DNA from: Verrucomicrobiia bacterium
GTDB taxonomy: Bacteria; Verrucomicrobiota; Verrucomicrobiia; Limisphaerales; DASXHY01
Length of the DNA stretch: 64,000 bases
Direction: 5' to 3'
NCBI GenBank assembly: GCA_035629175.1
Contig: DASPIL010000096.1
Coordinates: 124,001-188,000 of the forward strand
Below, piece by piece: positions 16,923 through 25,856 of this stretch. Position 1 is the stretch's first letter, and each line of letters begins with the position of its first letter. The position numbers and the translations under genes are program-made. The notes beneath the pieces are model-generated. The model had not been told where the DNA came from and ran no database searches. It saw nothing but the letters and a program-made list of their open reading frames with translations.

Positions 16923-17565
16923 AGGAAATCACCTCGGTTTTGCTGCTTACCTGGACGCCGGCAGCTTTGAGCGCGGCTTCGAGTATGCGGGGTTGGGTGC
17001 CGCAGCGGCACAAATTGCCCGAGCAGGCGTGCTTCACGTCCGCGGCTGTCGGCTTGGAATTCTTTTTCAACAACGCGGTGACGCTCATCACAAACCCGGG
17101 TGTGCAGTAGCCGCACATCAAGGCGTCCTGGCTGATGAACGCTTCCTGCACGCGGCTCAGCTTGCCGTCAGCAGCAATGCCTTCAATTGTCGTGATCGCT
17201 TTGCCTTGCGCCTCGATCGCCAGCATTGAGCAGGAATAAACGGGTTTGTCATCGACGAGGATCGTGCACGCACCGCAGCTGGCGCGATCACATACCTCCT
17301 TGGCGCCGGTGAGCGGGGTGAGGTTGCGCAACGCTTCAAGCAGCGTCACGCGCGGCTGCACCTGAAGGTTCACAGGCTTGCCATTCAGTTGAAGCGTGAT
17401 CGGAACGGCGTCGGGTCCGATGACCTTTTCCGCATTCACCCTTTCGAGTTCGGCCGCGACTGCCTGGACTTGCGCCGTGGCAGCTACCGCCGCTGTTGCG
17501 CCGAACGATTTGAGAAATGATCGGCGTGTTACGGAAAAGCCGTCGTTGGAGGAAGCTTCGCTCAT
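16906..17565 (-). CDS. Tat-exported [2Fe-2S] subunit of a PaoABC-like aldehyde oxidoreductase
   Basis: 219 residues. The N-terminus has a twin-arginine signal, SVTRRSFLKSFGATAAVAAT, so the whole folded complex is probably carried to the periplasm, as for E. coli PaoA. The first cluster uses CDRASCGACTILVDD and a later SCSML; the second uses MCGYCTPGF and CSGNLCRCG. Role: electron relay between the molybdenum site and FAD. It is the first gene of the minus-strand operon that continues with the large and FAD subunits, the Cys-rich protein and the FeoA-type protein. Confidence 0.9.
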   Translation of the reverse strand: MSEASSNDGFSVTRRSFLKSFGATAAVAATAQVQAVAAELERVNAEKVIGPDAVPITLQLNGKPVNLQVQPRVTLLEALRNLTPLTGAKEVCDRASCGACTILVDDKPVYSCSMLAIEAQGKAITTIEGIAADGKLSRVQEAFISQDALMCGYCTPGFVMSVTALLKKNSKPTAADVKHACSGNLCRCGTQPRILEAALKAAGVQVSSKTEVISYAKLA

Positions 17566-17686
17566 AGGTAACGAGTTGCAGCAGCTCTGACGGGGAACGC
17601 CAGAGGCTGGTTACGTGAGTTCAGTTCAGAAGACCGCCAAAAGCGAGCGATTTTTTTTTCCACTCTTCGCGCCGAACATGCCGGGC

Positions 17687-18103
17687 TTAACCGAGCAGAG
17701 CGTTGTTCACGGCAGTTTCAAACACTTCGGGCGAAAATGGTTTCTCCAAAGCGCACACTGCGCCGAGTTGAAGGCTCATGCTCAAATTGATTTCGGGATG
17801 GCTGTAGAAGCTGCCGCCCGAAATCGAAATCACCTTTACCGCCGGCCAGCGCCGTTTGATTTCGCCGAGCGTCTCAATGCCGTCCTTGTTGGGCATCAGC
17901 AGGTCGAGCACGACGACGTCCGTCTGTTGCTGCTCGAGGTGCTTCAGCGCTTGGACGCCATCGGCCGCATCGAACACCGAGTAATCGGATTCCTTGAGCA
18001 TCCAGCGCAGAGACATGCGCACGGCGTCATCGTCGTCGACCACCAGAACCCGCGGCCTTGCTGCGATCGGGCTTGCTGGTTCAGGTTGGTTTAAATCTTC
18101 CAT
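17687..18103 (-). CDS. Single-domain response regulator (receiver only)
   Basis: 138 residues from the ATG at 18103; an upstream TTG would add seven. The receiver fold is complete: VLVVDDDDAV with the acidic pocket, VVVLDLLMPNKDG with the phospho-accepting aspartate, SISGGS with the conserved Thr/Ser position, and LEKPFSPE with the lysine. There is no output domain, so it would act by phospho-dependent protein contact or as a phosphate sink. No histidine kinase is adjacent. Confidence 0.87.
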   Translation of the reverse strand: MEDLNQPEPASPIAARPRVLVVDDDDAVRMSLRWMLKESDYSVFDAADGVQALKHLEQQQTDVVVLDLLMPNKDGIETLGEIKRRWPAVKVISISGGSFYSHPEINLSMSLQLGAVCALEKPFSPEVFETAVNNALLG

Positions 18104-18290
18104 TTTGCACCCGGAGCTTTTCAATCGTCCTAGACATCGGGCATTGCGTTAAAGAGGTAAGCCCCAATTGCTTAGAACGCGCGAATGACACCCAAAGTAT
18201 GCATAAACGTGCCTGTGGTTGCGCAACGAAGGCAGGTGCGGAAGAGAGAATGGCAGACGGACGGAGTGGAGAAAACGCCGATTTATAGAA

Positions 18291-18368
18291 TGGTCGGGGC
18301 GGGGAGATTTGAACTCCCGACCTCTTGCACCCCAAGCAAGCGCGCTAGCCAGGCTACGCTACGCCCCG
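18291..18368 (-). tRNA. tRNA-Pro (GGG anticodon), CCA encoded
   Basis: On the minus strand the acceptor CGGGGCG pairs with CGCCCCG, followed by A and CCA (18291-18293). The anticodon arm is CTTGC-TTGGGGT-GCAAG with GGG in the loop. The T arm is GGGAG-TTCAAAT-CTCCC. Both flanks are non-coding: 18104-18290 and 18369-18504 hold nothing else I can identify. Confidence 0.95.
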
Positions 18369-18504
18369 AACCATTGCGGCCGATTGCTCGGACGCGCGGC
18401 ATACTATGCAGCGTGCCCCGAGGCGAAACAACTGCAAAAATCCTTTCGCATCGCGATCCGCATTCTACATCATCGCAGCCCTGTAGCAGCGATGGATTCA
18501 GACT

Positions 18505-19251
18505 ATGGACATTTCGAAACTGAAGGCAGGAGACGAACACTACATGGCGTATGTGGGGCCGCCCGCGCAGTACGACTTCATGGGCGCAACGCAGTTTCGG
18601 CTGCTGTGCACGCTCGGCTTGCGCGCGGGGCATTCGGTTCTCGACGTCGGGTGCGGTTCGCTGCGAGCCGGGCGTTTCCTGATCACGTATCTCGACCCAG
18701 GCCGCTATTGCGGGATTGAGCCGAACGAATGGCTGATCAAGGAAGCGGTCGCAAACCAGCTGGGACAGGATCTTGTAGACCTGAAAAAGCCGCGTTTTGA
18801 TTTCAACAGTGAGTTTCGAACGAATGTGTTTTCACGGGCGTTCGATTTCATCATCGCGCAGTCCATCTTTTCTCACACTGGCGCGGATCTGCTTGCCGGC
18901 GCTCTCCGGAATTTCAAGGCCGCGCTCCACCCAAAAGGTTTGGTGGCGGCAACCTTCATCGAAGGCAAGAAGGACTCGCCGGAGCAGGGGTGGATTTATC
19001 CTGGCTGTGTGAAGTTTCGAAGGTCCAGCGTGGTGCGTTTTGCCAAAGATGCAGGTTTATATGCAACGCCGATACCATGGTATCACCCGCGCCAGACGTG
19101 GTATCTGCTCGCAGCGGATCCGGGGCGCCTGCCAAGTACCCGGATGCTGCGGCATCTCAGCGGGGCTGTGTTGTTCGAACCTGAATTTGCGGAAAGCTGG
19201 AATCCCCGGTTAACGCTCACTGAACGGTTGAAGAATCTGTTCGGCGGTTGA
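18505..19251 (+). CDS. Class I SAM-dependent methyltransferase
   Basis: 248 residues. VLDVGCGSLRAGRFL is motif I for SAM binding near residue 47, and YCGIEPNEWLIKEA supplies the acidic residue that holds the ribose. FDFIIAQSIFSHTGADLL is the motif IV region, followed by a post-motif with GLVAATFIEG. The C-terminal tail (WNPRLTLTERLKNLFGG) resembles those of methyltransferases from sugar or cell-surface clusters, but no such cluster is here. The substrate is unknown. Confidence 0.82.
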   Translation: MDISKLKAGDEHYMAYVGPPAQYDFMGATQFRLLCTLGLRAGHSVLDVGCGSLRAGRFLITYLDPGRYCGIEPNEWLIKEAVANQLGQDLVDLKKPRFDFNSEFRTNVFSRAFDFIIAQSIFSHTGADLLAGALRNFKAALHPKGLVAATFIEGKKDSPEQGWIYPGCVKFRRSSVVRFAKDAGLYATPIPWYHPRQTWYLLAADPGRLPSTRMLRHLSGAVLFEPEFAESWNPRLTLTERLKNLFGG

Positions 19252-19294
19252 GCGTCCGAACTCGGGGTTTTCCAGGCGACAGTGGAACGGAGAC

Positions 19295-19322
19295 GCGCGG
19301 GTCCACCCAGATGAACCCGCGC
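19295..19322. terminator. Possible bidirectional hairpin between convergent genes
   Basis: GCGCGGGT at 19295-19302 and ACCCGCGC at 19315-19322 form an 8-base perfect stem with a 12-base loop. It lies midway between the ends of the methyltransferase and transketolase genes. There is no clear T-run on either side, so terminator function is uncertain. Confidence 0.3.
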
Positions 19323-19337
19323 AAGCCACAGGCCTGC

Positions 19338-21416
19338 TTACTTGCCGAGCAACGCCAATGCCGCTTCCGCCATTTTCGCGCCGGTCATGCCGTGCTTTTC
19401 GTAAAGGTGTTCGGCGACGTAAGCGCTCTGGCCGAATTCGTCGCGTATGCCGAGTGACTTCATTACATGCGCGATTCCGTTGGTGGACAACGCATGGCTG
19501 ATCTGGGCGCCCATGCCGCAGACCACCTGGTGATCTTCAATGGTCACGACTTTGCCGCACGCCTTCACGGCGGAGCCGATGGTCTCGAGATCGACGCGGT
19601 TTACGAATGGATTGTTGATCACCGTGGCCTTGATTCCTTTCGCCGCAAGAATCTTTCCGGCCTCGGCAGCTTTGCTAAACAAGGTGCCGCAACCAATCAG
19701 GACAACATCGTTTCCGGTCTGGGTGACCTGCGCCTTGCCCCACGGATACTGGGCATTTTCGAGCCAGTAGATCGGGTAGTTTTCGCGGCCCACAAAGAAC
19801 ACATAGCTTTCGCCGTCCTTGCCCGCCTTGCGATCTTCCGCCTGTCGCCGGATCGCTTCATACATCAACGCTTCCGCTTCATTCGCGCAGCTCGGGGCGA
19901 TGACTACGGTGTGGGGAATGGCGCTGACGGCGGCGAAATATGTCGTTGCCTGATGGCTTGCGCCGTCGGCGGCGTCCTGGAATCCGACGTGTGAAAACAT
20001 CGCGATCACGGGCGCCTGGGACAACGCTGCCATGGTCAACGGCAGATTGCCCTTGGTGACGCCGAACTGTCCGAACGTGTCCACGATGCTGACGAATCCG
20101 GCTTTGCTGAGCCCCGCCCCGACGCTGACCATGTTGGCTTCAGCGATGCCGACATCGATGTAACGTTCCGTGGCTTTCTGAAAAGTGCTGATGCCGGTTG
20201 ATCCCTGGACATCACAGCTGACGGAGAAAACAGGGTAGCCGTCTTTCGCGGCCCGTATGGCACCCGCAGCGAGGCCTGCCTGGACCTTGTCCTTCTTCAC
20301 CGCAGGGGCTGCGGGAGTTGGGGCGGTGGGATTCATTGCGGCCTTCACCTTCTTCTCTCCTTCCTTCTGCTCCCAGTCCGCGCGCAACTTTTTGCCCCAC
20401 GTCATGAGGTCGTCGGGAACAGGATCGCCTCCGTAGATTTCGTTCAGCCATTCGAGAACTTTTTCGCCGTTGGCCAGGGGAAATCCGTGACCGCCCGCGG
20501 CGTTCTCCTGCGTGGACTTGATGCCGTAGCCCTTGATCGTCTTGACCCAGAGGCAGACAGGGAAATTCGGATTGGTGCGGGCTTGTTGAATTCCCTTTTC
20601 GACGGCCTGGTAAACAGCGGGAAGATCATGTCCATTCGGAACCGAGATAACATTCCATCCGAGGGTGCCCAACGCCTGGAAACTCCGCTGCATCGAAAAC
20701 GCGTCCTTGGTGATGCGGCCTGAAAGCTTGGTGTCGTTGTCCGAAATGATCATGACGAACGGATTCACCCGATCCTTCGCCGCCAGCCCGGGAATCGCGG
20801 CGAATGCTTCCTTCGCTTCGCCCTCCATGCTGGCGCCGTCGGAAACGACGCAGATCGTGACGCGATCGTTGCCAATGAGCTTGTCGCCAATCGCCAATCC
20901 CTGGGCCTGGGGCAGGGCAGACGATAGGGGGCCGTTGCTGAGCAGCACGCCCTCAGGATTCAGGTGCGATTCGCCATGGCCCGTGAGTTTGCTCTCGATG
21001 CTGCGAAATCCCTTGAGGTCGTCGAAGGTGAGATTGTCGAATCCATAGTTGGCGCGCAAAGCGTAGATGCCGTTCTCGGCATGCCCGGCGTCATTGACGA
21101 AATTGAAAGCTTCATGCCATTGACGCCCTGTGACGCTGAACATGATGGCATGCACGGCCGCGTTCACTTCGGCGAACGCCGCGGGGCCGCCCCAGTGGCA
21201 GGCCGCGCCGCCGATCACCGCGTGAATGTCCATCAAGGCGAGCAGTGCGCGGGTGGCGCGCGGGTCTGCGACGACGGTGTCTTCACCGGCCAGGTTCTTC
21301 ACCTTCACGGAATACTTGGGCGGGTTTGGGGGCGTTGCCGCGAGCCGGGATTTGAGGGCGAGGGGCTTTAGGGCGGGCGCTTCGACTTTTGCGACGACAG
21401 AATTATCAGCGGCCAT
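19338..21416 (-). CDS. tkt: Transketolase
   Basis: 692 residues, slightly longer than usual because of an N-terminal extension and an Ala/Pro/Lys-rich linker (TAPTPAAPAVKKDK) between the first two domains. The thiamine-diphosphate motif appears as VVSDGASMEGEAKEAF. HGFPLANGEKVLEWL, YIDVGIAEANMVSVGAGLS (with the catalytic glutamate) and DTFGQFGVTKGNLPL mark the pyrimidine domain, and the C-terminal domain ends ALALLGK. It moves two-carbon ketol units between sugar phosphates in the pentose phosphate pathway. It is a divergent member, with GGAACHWGGPAAFAEVNAAV near the start, but all three domains are present. Single gene, not in an operon. Confidence 0.9.
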   Translation of the reverse strand: MAADNSVVAKVEAPALKPLALKSRLAATPPNPPKYSVKVKNLAGEDTVVADPRATRALLALMDIHAVIGGAACHWGGPAAFAEVNAAVHAIMFSVTGRQWHEAFNFVNDAGHAENGIYALRANYGFDNLTFDDLKGFRSIESKLTGHGESHLNPEGVLLSNGPLSSALPQAQGLAIGDKLIGNDRVTICVVSDGASMEGEAKEAFAAIPGLAAKDRVNPFVMIISDNDTKLSGRITKDAFSMQRSFQALGTLGWNVISVPNGHDLPAVYQAVEKGIQQARTNPNFPVCLWVKTIKGYGIKSTQENAAGGHGFPLANGEKVLEWLNEIYGGDPVPDDLMTWGKKLRADWEQKEGEKKVKAAMNPTAPTPAAPAVKKDKVQAGLAAGAIRAAKDGYPVFSVSCDVQGSTGISTFQKATERYIDVGIAEANMVSVGAGLSKAGFVSIVDTFGQFGVTKGNLPLTMAALSQAPVIAMFSHVGFQDAADGASHQATTYFAAVSAIPHTVVIAPSCANEAEALMYEAIRRQAEDRKAGKDGESYVFFVGRENYPIYWLENAQYPWGKAQVTQTGNDVVLIGCGTLFSKAAEAGKILAAKGIKATVINNPFVNRVDLETIGSAVKACGKVVTIEDHQVVCGMGAQISHALSTNGIAHVMKSLGIRDEFGQSAYVAEHLYEKHGMTGAKMAEAALALLGK

Positions 21417-21579
21417 AGGTCTGGTTTAATTAAGATTCTTCAAAAAGTGCGGGCGAATACTTAGCAAACCCGTTCCGGAATGGAAAATGAAACTTCTGCA
21501 AAACACACACAAGGCTCTGCACCTGGAACCGGCCTGCGCGGATGACAATTGCCGCGGCTCGCGCTACTGTAGTTCAGCA

Positions 21580-22077
21580 ATGAATCCGTTGCCGTGGCCC
21601 GACAACCATCATCTCGACGCCGCCGAAGGGTGGCTCGAGCTCGATGTACCGGTTGAGGCGGCGGACGAGATTCAGCAGATCGCGCCGGAATTGCGCCTTC
21701 ATCCTGAGGTGTTGAACGTTCGGTGGCAGATCCTGGCACGCAAGAAGGATTGGCGGAACGGGCTGGTGATCGCGGGCGTGATCAGCCGGCTTGTCCCGGA
21801 ATCGCCAGTCGGCTGGATTCATCTTTCCTACACTCTTCATGAAATGGGACGCACGCGGGAGGCGTGGGAAAACCTTTCGCGTGTTGCCCCGCAGTTTCCG
21901 GGCGACTGCACGATCGCTTACAATCGCGCCTGCTACGCATGCAGGCTGGGAAACCTGGAAACGGCGCGGGACCTGTTGCGGCGGGCGATGCAGCTGGGAG
22001 ATGAGGGACAGGTCAAGGAAACCGCGCTTTCGGACCACGATCTCGAGCCGCTCTGGCGTGCAATCCGGGAATTGTAA
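21580..22077 (+). CDS. TPR-repeat protein
   Basis: 165 residues from the ATG at 21580. An upstream in-frame codon at 21487 is less likely, since the extra 31 residues have no protein-like pattern. Helix pairs fit TPR units, for instance SPVGWIHLSYTLHEMGRTRE and DCTIAYNRACYACRLGNLET, followed by ARDLLRRAMQLGD. No signal peptide, so probably cytoplasmic. Similar short TPR proteins are common in Verrucomicrobia and act as protein-protein adaptors; the partner is unknown. Confidence 0.7.
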   Translation: MNPLPWPDNHHLDAAEGWLELDVPVEAADEIQQIAPELRLHPEVLNVRWQILARKKDWRNGLVIAGVISRLVPESPVGWIHLSYTLHEMGRTREAWENLSRVAPQFPGDCTIAYNRACYACRLGNLETARDLLRRAMQLGDEGQVKETALSDHDLEPLWRAIREL

Positions 22078-22167
22078 TGGCTGCGATGGGAACGAGCGGG
22101 CGCGATCGGGCGCTCAGCGGTTTGTTTTGTTGAACGCCGGGGGGTTCGCCTATATCTATGTCGCGAC

Positions 22168-22791
22168 ATGATAAAGGCGTTGCTACTGATCTTTTTGCCG
22201 CAACCGACATGGGAACACATCGCAGGCGTGCAGAGGAAAGCATTCGTTCTGTTTCTCACGTATCTGCTGCCGCTCCTGCTCATCACAACGTTCGCTGAAT
22301 GTTACGGGCTCGTGCATTGGGGAAAACCGCGCGGACAGGTGGAACACGTCACCCGGTTTACGGTCGCGCAAGCCACGGTTTTCGGGGTGGGACGCATCCT
22401 CAGCTCGATCGCCATCGTGCTCATCCTGGCGAAGTTGATCAAGGCCCTTGGCGAAACGTTTCACGGCCGGCATTCAATCCACCAGGTGTTCACGCTGGCG
22501 GCGTATTCGCTGAGCCCGCTGTTCGTCGTGCGCATCTTCAACATGTTTCCGGGGGTGTCACCGTGGCTGACGTGGGTGATCGGGCTGGTTCTGTCGCTCG
22601 CTGTCCTGTATCACGGGCTGCCCGTCATTATGAAGCCGGATCCGCCGCACGCGTTCGGCCTTTATCTGATGAGCTCGCTCATGCTCACGATCGTCACGGG
22701 ATTGATTTGCTTCCTCACGGTGTGGTATTTGCGCGGGAAGTTCGTGAAGCTCGATGACGCCATTTCGAACCTGATCAAGTCTGCAACATGA
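22168..22791 (+). CDS. Yip1-family integral membrane protein
   Basis: 207 residues with about five transmembrane segments: FLTYLLPLLLITTF, ILSSIAIVLILAKL, the region around SLSPLFVVRIF, TWVIGLVLSLAVLYHGL and LMLTIVTGLICFLTVWYL. PVIMKPDPPHAFGLYL between the last two helices matches the Yip1/DUF1282 family pattern. Function in bacteria is not known. Its stop overlaps the start of the next small gene, so the two are co-translated. Confidence 0.68.
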   Translation: MIKALLLIFLPQPTWEHIAGVQRKAFVLFLTYLLPLLLITTFAECYGLVHWGKPRGQVEHVTRFTVAQATVFGVGRILSSIAIVLILAKLIKALGETFHGRHSIHQVFTLAAYSLSPLFVVRIFNMFPGVSPWLTWVIGLVLSLAVLYHGLPVIMKPDPPHAFGLYLMSSLMLTIVTGLICFLTVWYLRGKFVKLDDAISNLIKSAT

Positions 22792-23042
22792 CGACAACGG
22801 AGCAGGAACTCCTGGCCGCGCTCGGCGATCTCGAGGCGGGGGTCGCCGCGATGAAAACCGCGCAACCCCGCCCGAACCTGCTGCCGCTGTTTTCACGGAT
22901 CGACACATTGACGGCTCAATTGCCGGCGGAGGCGAGTCCCGAGTTGTTGCATTTCCTCAGGAAACGCAGTTATGAGAAGGCGCGGTTGTGGCTGGAAGAT
23001 CGCCGCGATCAAATCCTGCGCGGCGGCTGCCGGAGCGACTAG
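22788..23042 (+). CDS. Small protein of unknown function
   Basis: 84 residues, starting in an ATGA overlap with the Yip1-type gene. Mostly helical and charged: EQELLAALGDLEAGVAAMK, then LLHFLRKRSYEKARLWLEDR. No cysteine motif except one near the end, no signal peptide. The overlap and the matching codon use suggest a real gene. It could be a soluble partner of the membrane protein. I do not recognise it. Confidence 0.6.
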   Translation: MTTTEQELLAALGDLEAGVAAMKTAQPRPNLLPLFSRIDTLTAQLPAEASPELLHFLRKRSYEKARLWLEDRRDQILRGGCRSD

Positions 23043-23111
23043 CCTGGACCCTGCAAAGGCGTTCAGTCCAGGTTTCCCCAACAGCACGCCTGCGATTCTC
23101 TCCCGGGTTCA

Positions 23112-24488
23112 ATGATTGCCATCAACGACACCATAGCGGCGATCGCCACCCCACTCGGCGAAGGCGGCCTTGCGGTGATTCGCATTTCGGGCAACAACGC
23201 GATTGCGGTCGCCGAGAGCTGCTTCACGCCGGTCGGAAAGGGTTCCGGAAAACTTTCATCGGCCGCCACCCACACCCTGCATTACGGGCGGATCAGCCGC
23301 AGCGGAGAAGTTGTGGACGAAGTGCTGGCGGCCGTCATGCGCGCGCCGCGAACATTCACGTGTGAGGATGTTGTTGAGATCACGTGCCATGGCGGTGTTG
23401 TGCCGGCGAAGGCGGTTCTCGACACCGTCCTGCAGGCGGGTGCGCGGCTGGCCCACCCAGGCGAATTCACGCGTCGCGCCTTCTTGAATGGGCGCATTGA
23501 CCTGGCGCAGGCAGAAGCCGTCGCGGACATAATTCATGCTCGCACTGATCTGGCATTAAGGGCTGCCAATGAACAGCTCGCGGGGAAGCTGTCCGGCCGC
23601 ATCAACATGTTGCGCGATGACCTGGTAAAGACACTCGCGCATGTGGAAGCGCACATTGATTTTCCCGAGGAGGATATTGCACCGGAGACGCGTGACCAGT
23701 TGTTGAGCCGCCTCAGCCGGGGCGTGGAGTTCATTGACGAACTGCTGAAGACTGCGGACGAAGGCCAGATTTTGCGGCGCGGCATCCGCGCCGCGATCAT
23801 CGGCCGGCCGAATGCAGGCAAGTCGAGCTTGCTGAACCAGTTGCTGGGACACGAGCGTGCCATCGTGTCGCCGATTCCCGGAACAACACGCGACACGATC
23901 GAGGAGACCGCCAATATCCGGGGATTGCCGGTGATCTTTGTCGACACTGCCGGCCTTCGCGAGGCGCGGGACCAGATCGAAGTGGAAGGAATCCGCCGCA
24001 GCCGGCACATGGCGGATGTTGCAGACCTTGTCCTTCACGTCATCGATCAATCGGAGCCATTGACGGAGTCGGATCGAGCGTTGCTGGCGGATTTCGCGGG
24101 AAAGAAGCGCGTGGTGGTGCGGAACAAGACGGACCTGCCCGCGCAACTGCAATTGCCCGGGCTGATCGAGGCTGAGGCCATCAGCGTGTGCAGTGTCAGC
24201 GGCAAAGGCGTGGAGCAATTGAAGGACGCGATGACGCGGCTCGTGTGGTCAGGCGGAGTGGGCGGCGAGATGTCGCAGGTGATGATCAACTCGCGGCATC
24301 AGGACGCCCTGGCGCGGTCGCGCTCTGCCCTGTGCAGAACGATCGAAGCCCTGAGTGCAGGTGATACGCTTGAGCTCGCGGCGATGGATTTAAGGATCGC
24401 GGTCAATGCCATTGGGGAAATTGTCGGGAAGACCACGACCGAAGATTTGTTGGACATGATCTTCAGCCAGTTTTGCATTGGGAAGTGA
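23112..24488 (+). CDS. mnmE: tRNA-modification GTPase MnmE
   Basis: 458 residues, standard length. The N-terminal tetrahydrofolate-binding domain starts DTIAAIATPLGEGGLAVIRI and includes HPGEFTRRAFLNGRIDLAQA. The inserted G domain shows GRPNAGKS, the switch region IPGTTRDTIEE, DTAGLR and NKTD. The last four residues CIGK are the invariant C-terminus that carries the modifying cysteine. With MnmG it installs the aminomethyl-type group on U34 of certain tRNAs. Its 3' end overlaps lnt on the other strand by 99 bases. Confidence 0.97.
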   Translation: MIAINDTIAAIATPLGEGGLAVIRISGNNAIAVAESCFTPVGKGSGKLSSAATHTLHYGRISRSGEVVDEVLAAVMRAPRTFTCEDVVEITCHGGVVPAKAVLDTVLQAGARLAHPGEFTRRAFLNGRIDLAQAEAVADIIHARTDLALRAANEQLAGKLSGRINMLRDDLVKTLAHVEAHIDFPEEDIAPETRDQLLSRLSRGVEFIDELLKTADEGQILRRGIRAAIIGRPNAGKSSLLNQLLGHERAIVSPIPGTTRDTIEETANIRGLPVIFVDTAGLREARDQIEVEGIRRSRHMADVADLVLHVIDQSEPLTESDRALLADFAGKKRVVVRNKTDLPAQLQLPGLIEAEAISVCSVSGKGVEQLKDAMTRLVWSGGVGGEMSQVMINSRHQDALARSRSALCRTIEALSAGDTLELAAMDLRIAVNAIGEIVGKTTTEDLLDMIFSQFCIGK

Positions 24489-25856
24489 GCGGGCCGGCAA
24501 AGCGAATGCGATCAGCGCGGCGACCGAGATTCCAATGCTCAACAGCGCCAGCCAGCGATCGATTGGAAGCGAGCCGGAACGCGGCAGTTGCAGCTCAGCG
24601 TATATGGTTGCGTTCTCTCCGGGAAATCCCGCCGTCGTCTGAACGGAACCATCGCGATCGATTGCCTGCGAGATCCCTGAACTCGCGAGGCGGAAAACGG
24701 GAAGCCCATATTCGCGCGCCCGCACGGGGCCGACGAGCGCATGCAGTTCGTGCTGCCGCAGGCCCCAGTCGGCCACGTCCATTGTGGGAACGACCAGCAA
24801 TTGGGCGCCCGCACACACAAGCCGATCCATGACGCGGGTGTAACTGAGGTCGTAGCAGATTGCGATTCCGATTCTGCCCCAGGGCGAGTTCCAGATCGCT
24901 TGTCCAAGGGCAGGGTGGCCATCCTTGAAAAATTGGATCGGCACGCTCTTTGCCTGTTTAAACACGATCGTTCCATCCGGGCCGACCACGAATGCCGTGT
25001 TAAAGAAGCCGCCTGAAGGTGACGCCTCCTTGCCGCCAACGATGAGGTGGCGTTTGTTGTCGCGGCACCATTTTTTGAGAGAATCGGGCACGGTGCCGTT
25101 CAAGGTGTATTCACTGAGAACAAGAAGTTGCGCTTCGGGATGCTTGGTGATCAGCGAGTCCAGCGCGCCCGGGAGGCTGCATTCCAGCGGGAATTCCAGC
25201 TGCACACCGGCGATTCGCACGGATGAAACCGGAACATCGGCTCGATCCGGATGGCCCAGGACGAAAACGCAGAGGACGATGGCGAAACACAATGCGAAAT
25301 GCGCGCGCCACCGCAGCGTGAGAACGGCCGCCCCACAAAAGGCGCCCAGGAACGAGATCCCATATATTCCAAGAACGGACGTTGGGATTTCTGCGACTCC
25401 GCCAAGGACGCAGCCGATATTCGCCCACGAAAACTTCAAGTAGTAGAGTTCGCTTCGCGTATATTCGAGTGCGATCCAGAAGCAGGGAGCGAGCACCAGG
25501 GTCCACCGTGTTCCGAACCGGCGGAGGATTGCGCGCGTGATGCACACGAAGAGTGCAATCCAAAGCGCGAGCACCAGCCACAACGTGATTGCGGCGGCTC
25601 CAAAGATTTTCCAGAAGAACGCGAGCTGGGGCGCGATGCAGGCGAGGGCTGTTGCGAGACCGCTATAGAATGCCTGCCGGCCCGTTGGCAGACGCGTGAG
25701 TTGGAAAAGGAATACGAAGTAGAAGAAGGCGGCGAGGTGAAGAACGGGAGCGGGTGGGGCGGCGTAGGCGATATGGAAGCAGGCGATCGAAACAAGGGCG
25801 GAAGCGGCAGCTGAAATAGGCGGGATGGTCGCAACCGCGTTTTTGATGGCATTCAT
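24390..25856 (-). CDS. lnt: Apolipoprotein N-acyltransferase
   Basis: 488 residues. The first ~190 hold about six transmembrane segments with WIALEYTRSELYYLKFSWANIG. The nitrilase-type catalytic domain follows, with the glutamate in LVLSEYTL, the lysine in the KQAKSVPIQFF region and the cysteine in IGIAICYDLSY. It adds the third acyl chain to outer-membrane lipoproteins at the periplasmic face of the inner membrane. After the last transmembrane segment a ~25-residue tail runs into the mnmE region on the opposite strand. The start overlaps the stop of the MarR gene (ATGA), so the two are translationally coupled. Confidence 0.9.
   Translation of the reverse strand: MNAIKNAVATIPPISAAASALVSIACFHIAYAAPPAPVLHLAAFFYFVFLFQLTRLPTGRQAFYSGLATALACIAPQLAFFWKIFGAAAITLWLVLALWIALFVCITRAILRRFGTRWTLVLAPCFWIALEYTRSELYYLKFSWANIGCVLGGVAEIPTSVLGIYGISFLGAFCGAAVLTLRWRAHFALCFAIVLCVFVLGHPDRADVPVSSVRIAGVQLEFPLECSLPGALDSLITKHPEAQLLVLSEYTLNGTVPDSLKKWCRDNKRHLIVGGKEASPSGGFFNTAFVVGPDGTIVFKQAKSVPIQFFKDGHPALGQAIWNSPWGRIGIAICYDLSYTRVMDRLVCAGAQLLVVPTMDVADWGLRQHELHALVGPVRAREYGLPVFRLASSGISQAIDRDGSVQTTAGFPGENATIYAELQLPRSGSLPIDRWLALLSIGISVAALIAFALPARSLPNAKLAEDHVQQIFGRGLPDNFPNGIDRDP

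Noticed and set aside
18185-18523. Plus-strand frame with GRFELPTSCTPSKRASQATL
   Set aside because: False translation across the antisense of tRNA-Pro (18291-18368), a common annotation artefact.
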